DNA of 64,000 bases from JAEUIG01 sp046349775 (GCA_046349775.1 JAXMBS010000003.1:94649-158648), one strand, 5' to 3'; numbered from the stretch's first letter, positions 25,542 to 35,213 are shown. Program-made: numbers and translations. The notes: generated by a model not told the origin, from the sequence alone.

Positions 25542-26861
25542 ATGTCATCGACCGGCCCGGGTTTCTGTGACGGCCTCTCCCGACGGAGCATGATCCGCGC
25601 CGGGGCCGGCGGCGTCATTGGCGTCTCGCTCGCCGACCTGCTGCGCCTCCGCGCCGCCAGCGCCGAGTCCAGCGCGCAGCGCAACACCGCCGTCATCTAC
25701 TGCGAACTCGCCGGCGGGCCGGCGCAACACGAGACGTGGGATCCCAAGCCGCTGTCGCCGCTGGAGTATCGCGGGCCGTTTGCCGCCGTCGACACCGCTC
25801 TGCCCGGCGTGCAGTTCTGCGAAGTCATGGCGGAGCAGGCGAAGATCGCCGACAAGCTGATCGTCGTTCGCTCCCTCTCGCACGACTCCAGCTCGCACGG
25901 CACCAGCAGCCATCTCACGCAGACCGGCTACTACCTGCGGAATCAGCAGAACCAGGAAAACGAGATGCCGTGCGCCGGCTCGATCACCGCCAAAGTGCGC
26001 GGTGCGAACCGCTACGGCATGCCGGCGTTTGTGTCAGTGCCGATCCGCACGCGATTCGGCCGACCGGCGTGGCTCGGGAACAGCTATTATCCGCTCGAAA
26101 CGAAGCTGAGCGCGAACGACCCGAAATTCAGCGTGCCGAATCTGTCGTTGCTCGACGGCGTGCCGACGGATCGCCTGCAGGATCGCACGGCGCTCCGTGC
26201 CGGATTGGAGGCGTCGCGGCGACTGTACGACGACGGCGGGCTGGCGGCGTCGATGGACGAGTTCGGACAGCAGGCCTTCGATATGGTCAGCAGCGGCGAT
26301 GCGCGGTCAGCGTTCGACATCACGCAGGAGAGCGACGCGACGCGGGACCGCTACGGCCGCACGGAATACGGCCAGAACCTGTTGCTCGCGCGGCGGCTGG
26401 TGGAGCGGGGCGTGACGTTCGTCACGGTGCGCATCACGCCGCCGACTTGGGACGACCACAACAACATCCAGAGCGGAATCCTTAAGAAGGCGCCCGCATT
26501 CGATCGCGCTGTCGCGACGCTGATCAGCGACCTGCACAACCGCGGGCTGGAGCGGCAGGTGCTGGTGGTGGCGATGGGCGAGTTCGGTCGCACGCCCAGG
26601 GTGAACGGCAACGCGGGGCGCGACCACTGGGGCCGTCTGATGAGCGCCATGCTGGCGTGCGGTGGACTGAAGGCCGGGCAGATCGTGGGGGCCTCCGACG
26701 ATAAGGGCATTTCGCCGGTCAGCAGCCCGTACCGGCCGGAGAACGTCGTGGCCGTGATGTACCGGCACCTCGGAATCGATCCGTCGCTGACGTTCGTCGA
26801 CAGCGCCGGACGCCCCCGGTACATTCTCGAACGCCGCGAGCCGATCGCCGAAGTCGTGTAA
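25542..26861 (+). CDS. DUF1501 protein (Tat-exported, sulfatase-like fold)
   Basis: A 439-residue protein of the planctomycete DUF1501 family. The N-terminus GLSRRSMIRAGAGGVIGVSL is a twin-arginine signal. Family features include VIYCELAGGPAQHETWDPKP, the DHN/NIQSGI region, VLVVAMGEFGRTPRVNG and the ending VMYRHLGIDPSLTF...RPRYILERREPI. The family is usually encoded next to DUF1549/DUF1553 cytochrome-type partners; none is adjacent here. The biochemical role is undefined. The second DUF1501 gene of the window is at 33867. Confidence 0.92.
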   Translation: MSSTGPGFCDGLSRRSMIRAGAGGVIGVSLADLLRLRAASAESSAQRNTAVIYCELAGGPAQHETWDPKPLSPLEYRGPFAAVDTALPGVQFCEVMAEQAKIADKLIVVRSLSHDSSSHGTSSHLTQTGYYLRNQQNQENEMPCAGSITAKVRGANRYGMPAFVSVPIRTRFGRPAWLGNSYYPLETKLSANDPKFSVPNLSLLDGVPTDRLQDRTALRAGLEASRRLYDDGGLAASMDEFGQQAFDMVSSGDARSAFDITQESDATRDRYGRTEYGQNLLLARRLVERGVTFVTVRITPPTWDDHNNIQSGILKKAPAFDRAVATLISDLHNRGLERQVLVVAMGEFGRTPRVNGNAGRDHWGRLMSAMLACGGLKAGQIVGASDDKGISPVSSPYRPENVVAVMYRHLGIDPSLTFVDSAGRPRYILERREPIAEVV

Positions 26862-26947
26862 CTCCGGCCGTCCGATCGCCGCGGGATCCCTGTCTGTTCG
26901 TTGTGGCTCTGCGCGCTGGAATGTGGTGTTCCTCGGGAGGCCCCGCC

Positions 26948-27499
26948 ATGAAAAGATCTCGCTGGCTGCTCGGAGTCGCGCCGCTGGCCTTGTTCGTGTT
27001 CTTGACCGCTGCCGACAAAGGCACAGTCAACCACACGGCCGTTCTCAGCGCGCGAATGAAGTTTGAGAAGCGAGTCGCCGCCGCCGTCGCGCCCGTCAGG
27101 GCAGACTACGTCTCTGAACTGAAATCGCTCAGAACGACTCTGACGCGGCAAAGTGATCTCGACGGAGTGGCGGCCGTGGACGCTGAGCTGCAGCGGCTGC
27201 AGAAACAACGGCGGCTGTGGGACAGACACACCCTGGAGGGGCTGTGGGAGGTGAAATACTCGAACGGCGCCACACGAACATACATCATTTCGAATACCGG
27301 TGAGGCGCAGTTTGTCGAGGAACAAAAAGTCGGACAGATCTCTCTCGACGGAAATGACTATCTGCTGGAATTCAGTGATGACAACATTGAGCGGATCGCG
27401 CTGCAGCCCATGCTGAAGGTGGAACACTTCCATCCAAAATCCACGTATCCACTGGGCACGCCACATGCCACCGGCACAGGTCTGCCCACCCGCCGCTGA
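26948..27499 (+). CDS. Exported coiled-coil protein, unknown
   Basis: A 183-residue protein from ATG 26948 (MKRSRWLLGVAPLALFVFLT, signal peptide). It has a coiled-coil/helical stretch RVAAAVAPVRADYVSELKSL through QKQRRLWDRH, then a small beta domain LEGLWEVKYSNGATRTYIIS. Many planctomycete periplasmic proteins combine such a helical hairpin with a C-terminal beta domain. It lies 86 bp downstream of the DUF1501 gene and 9 bp upstream of the methyltransferase start, so an operon is likely. Confidence 0.65.
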   Translation: MKRSRWLLGVAPLALFVFLTAADKGTVNHTAVLSARMKFEKRVAAAVAPVRADYVSELKSLRTTLTRQSDLDGVAAVDAELQRLQKQRRLWDRHTLEGLWEVKYSNGATRTYIISNTGEAQFVEEQKVGQISLDGNDYLLEFSDDNIERIALQPMLKVEHFHPKSTYPLGTPHATGTGLPTRR

Positions 27500-27508
27500 A
27501 ATTTCGCC

Positions 27509-28291
27509 ATGCCCGAAACCGTCGTTGCGAACCTCTACGACTTTCCGAAGTATTACGACCTCATCTTCGGAAACGACTGGAAGGCGGAGTTTGATTTTCT
27601 GCGGGTGGCATTCGCCAAACATGGACCGCGGTCGGTGCGTCGATTATTCGAACCGGCCTGCGGGACCGGGCGGCTCTTGATCAAGCTGGCGCAGGCGGGC
27701 TATGAGGTCGCGGGGAACGATCTCAATCCCAAGGCAGTCCAGTTCTGCAACGACCGGCTCGCCCGGCACGGCTTTCGGCGGACGGCGGTCGTCGGCGATA
27801 TGTCGGACTTCACCGTCGCGAAGAAATTCGACGCCGCCTTCAACACGATCAACAGCTTCCGGCACCTGCCGACCGAGAAAACCGCGCGTAGCCATCTGCA
27901 ATGTGTGGCGCGGGCCCTGAAGAAGGGGGGCCTTTATCTGCTCGGCCTGCATCTGACGCCCACGAAAGGCGCGCCGATCGAGGACGAAATGTGGTCCGCG
28001 CGACGCGGCAACCTGTCGGTGAATTCGTACATGTGGACCAAGAAACGCGATCTGAAAGTCCGCAATGAAGAGCTCGGAATGACGTTCGACGTCTACACGC
28101 CGACGCGGCACTTCCGCATCGAGGACGAAATGCACTACCGGATCTACACCGCGCCGCAGATGCGCAAGCTACTGACGAGCGTGCCGGAGCTGGAGGTCGT
28201 CGAGACGTACGACTTCCATTACGACATCGATGAACCGATCACGATCGACGCCGCAACGGAGGACGTCGTCTTCGTCCTCCGAAAGCGGTAA
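27509..28291 (+). CDS. Class I SAM-dependent methyltransferase
   Basis: A 260-residue cytoplasmic enzyme. SAM-binding motif I is LFEPACGTGRLLIKL near residues 46-60. Motif II is VAGNDLNPKAVQFC near 68-81. A methyltransferase-type motif FDAAFNTINSFRHL and a post-motif strand GGLYLLGLHL follow. The C-terminal half has a beta-rich insert (TFDVYTPTRHFRIEDEMHYRIY) like that in many small-molecule methyltransferases. Substrate unknown. It lies 9 bp downstream of the coiled-coil protein gene. Confidence 0.88.
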   Translation: MPETVVANLYDFPKYYDLIFGNDWKAEFDFLRVAFAKHGPRSVRRLFEPACGTGRLLIKLAQAGYEVAGNDLNPKAVQFCNDRLARHGFRRTAVVGDMSDFTVAKKFDAAFNTINSFRHLPTEKTARSHLQCVARALKKGGLYLLGLHLTPTKGAPIEDEMWSARRGNLSVNSYMWTKKRDLKVRNEELGMTFDVYTPTRHFRIEDEMHYRIYTAPQMRKLLTSVPELEVVETYDFHYDIDEPITIDAATEDVVFVLRKR

Positions 28292-28639
28292 GAGTGCCAG
28301 GACGGGGTATCGCCGGACCGCCATGAGAGAGCGTCGACGTGACGACAGCGACTTCGCCTGCTCCGGTGCTGCTGTCGTCTCGATACACGAGGCGACACAA
28401 GTATGGGGTTCCGCTGCTGACCGGAACAGGCTTGGTGTTGACGATCGGCATGGAAGTGATGGAGGGACGCCTCCCGTGGAACCTTGATGTTCTCGTATTG
28501 GCGAGTTGCACGTTTCATTGTACTGCATGCCGTGGGCAGTTTCCGCTGTCGCAATCGATTTGAGCCGGCGTGCGATCTCCGATTCCACTATCATGCCCAG
28601 CGACGTTGGTTCCCTCCGCGACTTGCAATCGATATCGAC
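28292..28639. other. Intergenic region upstream of rhaB, no gene recognised
   Basis: Short frames on both strands (for example 28339-28563) have no motif or ribosome binding site. No terminator hairpin after the methyltransferase is obvious. The rhaB promoter is expected here. Confidence 0.45.
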
Positions 28640-30119
28640 ATGGCTGATCGCGTTTTTCTCGCCGTTGATCTGGGCGCCGAAAGCGGCCGCGTCATCGCCG
28701 GCCTGTTCGACGGCCGCACCATGCGGCTGGATGAGCTGCACCGCTTTCCCAACGGGCCGGTCGAAGTCGCCGGGACGCGGCGGTGGGACGTGCTGGCGCT
28801 GTGGCGCGAGATCCAGACGGGTCTCGCCAAAGGGGCCGCCAAATACGGGCCGCAGGTCGTCTCCGTCGGCGTGGACACCTGGGGCGTCGACTATGTCCTG
28901 CTGTCACCGAAAGACGAAATCCTCGGCCATCCGTATCACTACCGCGATCCCCGCGTGCAGGGGATGCTCGCCCAGGCCTGCTCGCGCGTCCCCCGCCAGG
29001 AAATCTTCGCGCAGACCGGCATCCAGTTCATGGAGCTCAACACGCTCTACCAGTTGCTCGCCATGCAGTTGTCGGACCCGGAACTGCTGCGTTCGGCGGC
29101 GCGACTGCTGCTGATCGCCGATTACTTCAACTGGCTCCTGTGCGGCAGCCGCGTCGTCGAGTTCACGAATGCAACGACCACCCAGTGCTATCATCCGGTC
29201 CATCGCCGCTGGGCGACGGACCTGCTGCGCTCGCTCGGCATCCCGACGCAGATCTTCCCCGAAGTGGTCCCCCGGCACGCGGCTGGGCACGTTGCGCGAG
29301 GAAGTCGCCGCGCGAACCGGGCTGAAGCGGATCGCAGTGGTCGCGCCGGCGACGCATGATACAGCGCAGCAGTGGCGGCCGTACCGACGGAACGGACCGG
29401 CCGTGCGGACTGGGCCTATATCAGCTCGGGGACATGGTCGCTCATCGGAGTCGAAGTGCAGGACGCCATCGTGAACGACGCGGCGCTGGCGCTCAACGTG
29501 ACCAACGAGGGAGGCATCGACGGCACGTTTCGCCTGCTCAAGAACGTCATGGGGCTGTGGCTGGTACAGGAGTGCCGGCGCTTTCGAGCGCAGGGGCCAG
29601 CCGTTCGAGTATCAGCAGTTGGTGGAAGTCGCCCAGGCGGCGGCGCCGTTCCGGTCGCTGGTGAATCCGGACGACCCGTCGTTCTTAAGCCCGCCGGACA
29701 TGACGGAGGCACTGCAGGACTATTGCCGCAGCCACGGGGAACCGGTTCCCGATTCGGCAGGCCAGCTCGTGCGCTGCGCGCTGGAGAGTCTGGCCCTGAA
29801 GTACCGGCACGTGCTGGAAGGGATCGAATCGCTGACAGGCGAACGTGTGGCTGCGATCCACGTCGTCGGCGGCGGTTCGAAGAACGAACTGCTCAATCAG
29901 TTCACCGCGAATGCGTGCGGGCGTCCGGTCATCGCCGGGCCGACGGAAGCCACCGCGCTCGGCAACCTGCTGCTGCAGGCGCGAACGGCCGGAGACGTCG
30001 GCACGCTCGGGGAGATTCGTGCGATCGTGCGGGCGTCGTGTGAAATGCGGACCTACGAGCCGCTGCAGACCCCCGCATGGGACGAAGCGTACACGCGGTT
30101 TTTGAAACTCGCACGCTGA
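28640..30119 (+). pseudogene. rhaB: Rhamnulokinase, three frameshifts
   Basis: FGGY-family sugar kinase that phosphorylates L-rhamnulose in rhamnose breakdown. The N-terminus VFLAVDLGAESGRVIAGLF is the RhaB phosphate-1 signature, followed by VSVGVDTWGVDYVLL. The frame shifts near 29270 (extra C in a C run), near 29365 and near 29596. Joined, it reads PATHDTA, WAYISSGTWSLIGVE, then PFRSLVNPDDPSFL, HVVGGGSKNELLNQFTAN and GPTEATALGNLLLQ, all diagnostic for RhaB. The 1480-bp length matches a normal kinase of about 490 residues. All motifs are conserved, so sequencing or assembly error is the likelier explanation. No rhaA or rhaD is adjacent. Confidence 0.9.
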
Positions 30120-30180
30120 CGCTCCATTCCTGTTCTACGCCCTCGTCCCGCGCTTGCAGTTTCGCGAGCGCAAGCAGAAA

Positions 30181-30207
30181 GCCCCGGACGAATCCCTTGT
30201 CCGGGGC
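30181..30207. terminator. Bidirectional terminator between rhaB and HU gene
   Basis: GCCCCGGAC (30181-30189) and GTCCGGGGC (30199-30207) form a perfect 9-bp stem with a 9-base loop, flanked by AAA on the left and ATTT on the right. It sits between two convergent genes. Confidence 0.65.
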
Positions 30208-30290
30208 ATTTCGCTCAATTGCCAGTGACGGGCCGGACATCATCCCGGCCACGCGTCGAGACCGTCGCGGTTCAGCGAACCGCTCGCGAA

Positions 30291-30602
30291 TCAGACGCGA
30301 TCCTTGAGCTTCTTCACCGCAGTGATGCGGACGCCGCGGCTGGCCGGCTTGGCCGGCGACATCTTCATTTCGCCGGTGAACGGATTCTTCCGCATCCCGG
30401 CGGGCTGCGCCTTCTTCACGCGAACCTTGAGCTTCATCAGCCCCGGCACGGTGAAAATCTCCGGCCCCTTCTTGCTGAGCTGCTTGACGATCAGCTCGCC
30501 GAGCGCTTCGACGACCGAGCCAACCTGCTTCTTGGTCAGGCCGGTCGCAGTCGCCAGCTCGTTCAGCACTTCCGTCTTCGACATGGCTTTCTTTGCCGCC
30601 AT
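30291..30602 (-). CDS. HU-family DNA-binding protein
   Basis: A 103-residue nucleoid protein with the HU fold. The N-terminal helices (MSKTEVLNELATATGLTKKQ) and GPEIFTVPGLMKLKVRVKKA precede the DNA-arm segment MRKNPFTGEMKMSPAKPASR, and the ending is RGVRITAVKKLKDRV. Planctomycetes carry several HU paralogues. The start is supported by AAAGGAGCC just upstream of the ATG. It ends near the shared terminator with rhaB. Confidence 0.92.
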   Translation of the reverse strand: MAAKKAMSKTEVLNELATATGLTKKQVGSVVEALGELIVKQLSKKGPEIFTVPGLMKLKVRVKKAQPAGMRKNPFTGEMKMSPAKPASRGVRITAVKKLKDRV

Positions 30603-30905
30603 CGTGGCTCCTTTCCTGTTGCTGTACGGGTGAGTCGGTCGAGTTTGCCTCGCGAATTGCGGATAGTAGAACGGTGGGTTTTCCGAATGTCAATTCCCGG
30701 CTGCTCTGTAAACCCCCAAAAAATCGGGGAAATTGTGGGATTCCGAATGCCGGCGCCCGCACTCACACCTGACCACGCACCTGACCACCAGACACCAATC
30801 CGCCTATCGCCAACTTGCGTTGTGTTCGCCGTCTCGTTGTGGTCCACTCACTCGCTGCCTGCAGGCGAATGCCACGACCACATCGCGCACACAATCGGCG
30901 AGACC
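30603..30905. other. Divergent intergenic region HU / PIG-L gene
   Basis: Contains the promoter region of the HU gene and a short direct repeat, CACCTGACCAC then GCACCTGACCACC, near 30768-30790. A related unit (complement of GGTGGTCTGGTGACTG) occurs near 22955. No gene recognised; a readable frame upstream of 30906 exists but looks non-coding. Confidence 0.45.
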
Positions 30906-31676
30906 ATGCCCGCTCCCCGCATCCTGGCGATTCACGCCCATCCGGACGACATCGAGTTCCAGTGCGCCGGCACGCTGGCGCTCCTCAAGGAGCGGGGCTG
31001 CACAATCGCGATGGCGACCATGACGGCGGGCGACTGCGGCAGCGCGGAACTCGGTCCGGACGAAATCTCCGCCGTGCGCCGCGGCGAAGCCCGCGCCGCG
31101 GCCGCACTGCTCGGCGCGGAGTACACGTGCCTCGAGTTCAAAGACCTCGCCATCTGCGTCGACAACGACAGCCGCCGCCGCGTGACGGAAGTTGTTCGCC
31201 GCACCCGCCCCGACATCGTGATCACCGCACCCCCGGTCGACTACATGTCGGACCATGAGCTGACCAGCCGGCTCGTGCGGGATGCCACGTTCAATGCGTC
31301 GTGTCCGAATTACGTCACACAGCAATGGGACCCGGCGCCGGCCACCGGTCGGATCCCGGCGCTGTACTATGTCGACCCGATCGAGGGCGTCGACTGGTAT
31401 GGGACACCGATCGATCCGGATTTCATCGTCGATATTTCGCGGACGTTCGACCTGAAGCTGCGAATGCTGGCGTGTCACGACAGCCAGCGGGCCTGGCTGC
31501 GAAAGCAGCACGGCCTCGACGAGTATCTGGATGGCTGCCGGCGCTGGAGCGCACAGCGCGGCCAGGCGATCGGCGCCTCCTATGGCGAGGCCTTCCGCCA
31601 GCACAAGGGGCATCCGTATCCGCATGACGATGTGCTGCAGCAGTCACTGAAGGGCGAGTGGCCGTCGCCACACTAG
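30906..31676 (+). CDS. LmbE/PIG-L family deacetylase
   Basis: A 256-residue zinc-dependent deacetylase. The signature AIHAHPDDIEFQCAGTL near residues 8-24 contains the H-P-D-D metal and catalytic residues. PPVDYMSDHELTSRLVRDA near 117-135 supplies the later His ligand. Relatives deacetylate GlcNAc-linked substrates (MshB, BshB, PIG-L). A long, specific middle domain (ALYYVDPIEGVDWYG) matches the planctomycete/bacteroidete subgroup. ATG 30906 is preferred because the family signature begins seven residues later. No signal peptide. Confidence 0.9.
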   Translation: MPAPRILAIHAHPDDIEFQCAGTLALLKERGCTIAMATMTAGDCGSAELGPDEISAVRRGEARAAAALLGAEYTCLEFKDLAICVDNDSRRRVTEVVRRTRPDIVITAPPVDYMSDHELTSRLVRDATFNASCPNYVTQQWDPAPATGRIPALYYVDPIEGVDWYGTPIDPDFIVDISRTFDLKLRMLACHDSQRAWLRKQHGLDEYLDGCRRWSAQRGQAIGASYGEAFRQHKGHPYPHDDVLQQSLKGEWPSPH

Positions 31677-31698
31677 TGCTTTGTCACAGCTCAAAAGT

Positions 31699-31775
31699 GG
31701 GGTGCCACTGGCTCTGCCAGTGCAAAACAAGTTCGGCGTCTGATCGAGATTGCACTGGCGATGCCAGGGGCACCC
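31699..31775. repeat. Cloverleaf-like GGGTGCCAC repeat, copy 3 (best preserved)
   Basis: Outer inverted arms GGGGTGCC (31699-31706) and GGCACCC (31769-31775) enclose two inner hairpins: CACTGGCTCTGCCAGTG and CTGGCGATGCCAG. The whole could fold into a three-way junction. It lies between the PIG-L gene and the esterase gene; another small hairpin-rich stretch follows at about 31795-31870. Confidence 0.75.
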
Positions 31776-31903
31776 AACCCGAAATCTTAGATATGACGGA
31801 GCACTCGCCCGCAGCGCCAGCGAGGGTGGCATGCTCGTGGAATGCAGGGCTCCACATTCCTGCACTCCCGGCCTGACAAATTTCGATCAAAAGACGAGGT
31901 GTG

Positions 31904-33004
31904 ATGATGTCCGCAAGAGATCGGAGCTGTTTCGTCCTGTTGGCGGCGGTGACATTGGCGACTTCGGTTCACGCCGCAGAACGACTCGCAATCTCACACC
32001 CTCTATCGCACCAGGTCGTGCAGCGCGACGCGACGGCGCCCGGCGCCGGGCACGCGGAGGTCGCCATCTCGGGGACGGCGCCCGCCGGGACCGCAAACTG
32101 CGCCTGGGCGTGCCGCGTCGTACCGATTGTCGCCGGCGCGCAGGGGGACGTCGCGTGGCAGCCTGTGACGTTTGATCGCGACGGCGAATCGTTTCGCACC
32201 AGCCTGCGTATTCCCGCCGGGGGCTGGTATCGACTGGAGCTGCGCGGCGAGGATAACGGGACGGTCGTCTGCGCAGGCGCGGTCGAGCCGTTCGGCGTCG
32301 GCGAGGTGTTCGTCATCGCCGGGCAGTCGTATGCCACCAATACGAACGAACATCGCCACAACGTGCAGGACCGGCAGCGGCGCATCACAGCGTACGACTC
32401 CGCCGGACAGACATGGCGCGTGGCGTATGATCCCCAACCGACTCCCGACGGCAGCGACGGCGGATCGATCTGGCCGCCGCTGGGGGATGCGCTGGCCGAG
32501 CAACTGCAAGTGCCGATCGGGTTCGCGAACGTCGCCTGGGGTGGGACGGCGTCGAAGCAATGGCTGCCGGGGGAGCAGTTGCATCAGCGACTGCTCGAAA
32601 CGGGCCGGCGGCTCGGTCGATTCCGCGCCGTGCTGTGGCAACAGGGGGAGTCGGACGTCATCCTCAAGACGCCGATCGAAACCTACGTGTCGAATCTCGT
32701 CGAGATTCGGACATCGGCCGTGAACGCCTGGGGCTTCGAGCCGTGCTGGCTGCTGGCCAAATCCACCCACCATCCGACTGTGTACAACGATCCGGAAGGA
32801 GAGACTCGCATTCGGGCCGCGATCGACGAGCTGGTCCGGCGGCCGGGATTCTGCGCGGGGCCGGATACCGACACGCTGCAGGGGGAGAATCGGGGGGATC
32901 GCAATTCCCGCCGGCATTTCTCGGCGCCTGGCCAGGTACGGGCCGCGGCGCTGTGGCAGCAAGCCATCACTCTCCTCTTGACCAAAACCGGACAAACACC
33001 GTAA
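31904..33004 (+). CDS. Exported SGNH-type carbohydrate esterase
   Basis: A 366-residue protein with signal peptide (CFVLLAAVTLATSVHAAE). Catalytic blocks of the sialate-O-acetylesterase-like SGNH group are visible: block I IAGQSYATNTNE near residue 144, a GGT segment FANVAWGGTASKQW, block III LWQQGESDV near 245, and the C-terminal His in RRHFSAPGQ near 343. It probably removes acetyl groups from polysaccharides in the periplasm. Three tandem start codons (GTG 31901, ATG 31904, ATG 31907) make the exact start uncertain by one codon. Confidence 0.85.
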   Translation: MMSARDRSCFVLLAAVTLATSVHAAERLAISHPLSHQVVQRDATAPGAGHAEVAISGTAPAGTANCAWACRVVPIVAGAQGDVAWQPVTFDRDGESFRTSLRIPAGGWYRLELRGEDNGTVVCAGAVEPFGVGEVFVIAGQSYATNTNEHRHNVQDRQRRITAYDSAGQTWRVAYDPQPTPDGSDGGSIWPPLGDALAEQLQVPIGFANVAWGGTASKQWLPGEQLHQRLLETGRRLGRFRAVLWQQGESDVILKTPIETYVSNLVEIRTSAVNAWGFEPCWLLAKSTHHPTVYNDPEGETRIRAAIDELVRRPGFCAGPDTDTLQGENRGDRNSRRHFSAPGQVRAAALWQQAITLLLTKTGQTP

Positions 33005-33163
33005 AAGCCCGCCGCCCCATTGTCAGCCGCTAGGACGCCGATGCGAACTACGTAAGTATTCGTTGCAGGGTACGCAGTCTGACGCGGCGGGCCAGTGACC
33101 GTCGGGCAGTCTGAGCCGGGTGGAACCGGCAGCCAGGGGACAAAGTTCAGGGACGAACTGACG

Positions 33164-33802
33164 ATGATTTCTCACGTGCTGGATTTCTCGCGGGCGGCGC
33201 GGCCGAACTCGACCGTGTTCCGCATGCAGATCATGGTGCTGGCGCTGACCAGCGCCGGCTGTCTCGCGGCGTTTACGACCCCCATCGTGGCCGAAGGATC
33301 CTCGGCGGCGAAATTCTTTAATGCGATCGGCTGGACGTGCTTCGGAATGGGGATCGCCCTGCGGTTCTGGTCGATCTGTCACATCGCCGGCCGCAAGTCG
33401 AAGATCATTGTCGACACCGGGCCATACGCGTTGACGCGGAATCCGCTATACGTCGGAACGTTTCTGATTGCGTTCTCCGAGGCGGCGTTCCTGAAAAGTG
33501 TGTGGTGGCTGCTGGGACTCGCTGTCGTTGTCGTTTACTACAACCGCGTCGTGGTGCCGTTTGAAGAGCAGAAGCTCGCCGCCAAGCTCGGCGCGCATTT
33601 CGACGAATACGCGGCGCGCGTGCCGCGCTGGCTGCCACGGTTCGACCGCCACTGTCTGCAATCCGTCGAAGTCAGCGACTACAGCGCGATTCGGCGCGAG
33701 TTCCAGTGCCTGCTGTGCTGGGTGATCGTGCCGCTGGTGGGGTTGGGGATGTGCTGGTTGCGCGCGCAGCCCTGGTGGCCGCACTTCGTGCCGGGGTTCT
33801 GA
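33164..33802 (+). CDS. Isoprenylcysteine carboxyl methyltransferase-family membrane protein
   Basis: A 212-residue membrane protein with about four hydrophobic segments. The ICMT/PEMT signature is DTGPYALTRNPLYVGTFLIA near residues 86-105, followed by the second motif PFEEQKLAAKLGAHFDEYAARVPR (E and R of the SAM/substrate site). In bacteria such proteins methylate lipids or other hydrophobic substrates; the substrate here is unknown. ATG 33164 is chosen over upstream starts because the hydrophobic N-terminus begins there. Confidence 0.85.
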   Translation: MISHVLDFSRAARPNSTVFRMQIMVLALTSAGCLAAFTTPIVAEGSSAAKFFNAIGWTCFGMGIALRFWSICHIAGRKSKIIVDTGPYALTRNPLYVGTFLIAFSEAAFLKSVWWLLGLAVVVVYYNRVVVPFEEQKLAAKLGAHFDEYAARVPRWLPRFDRHCLQSVEVSDYSAIRREFQCLLCWVIVPLVGLGMCWLRAQPWWPHFVPGF

Positions 33803-33866
33803 AACCCGCACGGCGCCGGCACGACCTTGGCTCGGGACTGCTCGTGAAGGGCGTGCGCTCTCGGCG

Positions 33867-35213
33867 TCACACGAGTCCCGGAACCATGTCGCGATTCTCG
33901 AGCACGTACTGCGGCCGGCCGTTGAAGTCGCGGAACGTCATCGCCGGATTGATGCCGAGGACGTGATACATCGTCGCGAGGACTTGCTGGATCCGAATCG
34001 GCTCGCTGATCACCCGTTCGCCGCGGGCGTCGGTCTGGCCGATGACCTGGCCGGTCTTGAGCCCCCCGCCCGCCACCCATAAAAACCCGGCCTCCGGCCA
34101 GTGGCTGCGGCCGTCGGGCTGAACATCACCGATTCGCGGCGTGCGGCCGAACTCGCCCCCCATCAGCACGGCGACGTCGTCGAGCATGCCGCGCTCCTCC
34201 AGGTCGCAGACCAGCGCCATCACCGCCTGGTCGAGATGCGGCAGGACGGCGCGGAGCGTCTCGAAGTTGTACCGATGCGTGTCCCAGTTGTGGCTGCAGT
34301 ACGTCACAACGGAGACGCCGGCTTCAATCAGCCGCCGCGCTTGCAGCAGCGCCGTTCCCGGATGCTTCTGCTGGTGGTAATTCTTGAGGCAGTCCTGGCT
34401 GCGGACGGTGAACGGCTTGTGGCCGTAGCGGTCGCGGACCGATTGTGGCTCGCGCTCCACCTCGAAGGCCTGCTGCACGGCGCCGGAGGTGACGATCTCC
34501 AGCGCTCGTGACTGGATCTTGTCGAGCGCTCCCACCTGCGGCGCGCCGTCGAGATTGCGACGCAGAGCATCAAACGAGTGCAGCAGCGTGGTGCGATTGT
34601 CGAGCCGGGCGGCATCCACATTCTGGCAGCGCCCCATATTGGCCAGCGACTCGGGGGCGGCGTTATTGCCCCCGAACCGGAACGGCTCATGCTCCGCGCC
34701 GAGGTAATACGCCCGTTCCCAGTCGGCATTGTTATCCAGGCTGACGTACGGGGGGATTGACGACGCAGCGCCGCGCAACTTGCTCACCACCGACCCCAGC
34801 GCCGGTCGCTGGGCCTCGCCCGGCACGACGGCCCGCGGCGATTCCTGCCACCCGTACCCGCTGTAGAACTCGTTGGCCGTGTGCAGGTGGACGAACTGCA
34901 CGCCGCGGAGGATCGTGAACTTGTCGGCGATGCGGGCCTGCTGCGGCATCAGTTCGCAGATGTCCATGCCCGGCACATTCGTGGCGATCGGCCGGAACTC
35001 GCCCCGGTACTCGGCGGGGGCCTCCGGCTTCATGTCGTACATGTCGAGATGCGAAGGGCCTCCGCTGAGAAAGATGAAGATCGCGGACTTCGGTCGCGAT
35101 CGCGCCGGCGATCCCGCGCGAAGCTGCAACACGTCGCCGAGAGTCAGTCCACCAAGGGTCAGGGCGCCGGCGCGGAGAAAGCTGCGACGCGAGGCGTGGG
35201 AGGCAGGCGTCAT
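33867..35213 (-). CDS. DUF1501 protein (Tat-exported)
   Basis: A 448-residue DUF1501 family member. The N-terminus SRRSFLRAGALTLGGLTLGD is a Tat signal. Family features are IFLSGGPSHLDMYDMKPEAP, the TYCSHNWDTHRYNFETL region, MGGEFGRTPRIGD, and the ending VLATMYHVLGINPAMTFRDF...PQYVLENRDMVPGL. The start follows AAAGGAG. It shares limited similarity with the family member at 25542, so they are not a recent duplicate. Its substrate is undefined. It is divergent from the amidohydrolase. Confidence 0.92.
   Translation of the reverse strand: MTPASHASRRSFLRAGALTLGGLTLGDVLQLRAGSPARSRPKSAIFIFLSGGPSHLDMYDMKPEAPAEYRGEFRPIATNVPGMDICELMPQQARIADKFTILRGVQFVHLHTANEFYSGYGWQESPRAVVPGEAQRPALGSVVSKLRGAASSIPPYVSLDNNADWERAYYLGAEHEPFRFGGNNAAPESLANMGRCQNVDAARLDNRTTLLHSFDALRRNLDGAPQVGALDKIQSRALEIVTSGAVQQAFEVEREPQSVRDRYGHKPFTVRSQDCLKNYHQQKHPGTALLQARRLIEAGVSVVTYCSHNWDTHRYNFETLRAVLPHLDQAVMALVCDLEERGMLDDVAVLMGGEFGRTPRIGDVQPDGRSHWPEAGFLWVAGGGLKTGQVIGQTDARGERVISEPIRIQQVLATMYHVLGINPAMTFRDFNGRPQYVLENRDMVPGLV

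Noticed and set aside
28339..28563. 74-codon frame upstream of rhaB
   Set aside because: Has a hydrophobic stretch but no ribosome binding site, and overlapping frames on the other strand look equally plausible; not supportable.
28640..30119. Programmed frameshifting in rhaB and other split genes
   Set aside because: Shifts occur in both directions at many unrelated sites in about a dozen genes, without slippery heptamers or conserved downstream structures; assembly error is simpler.
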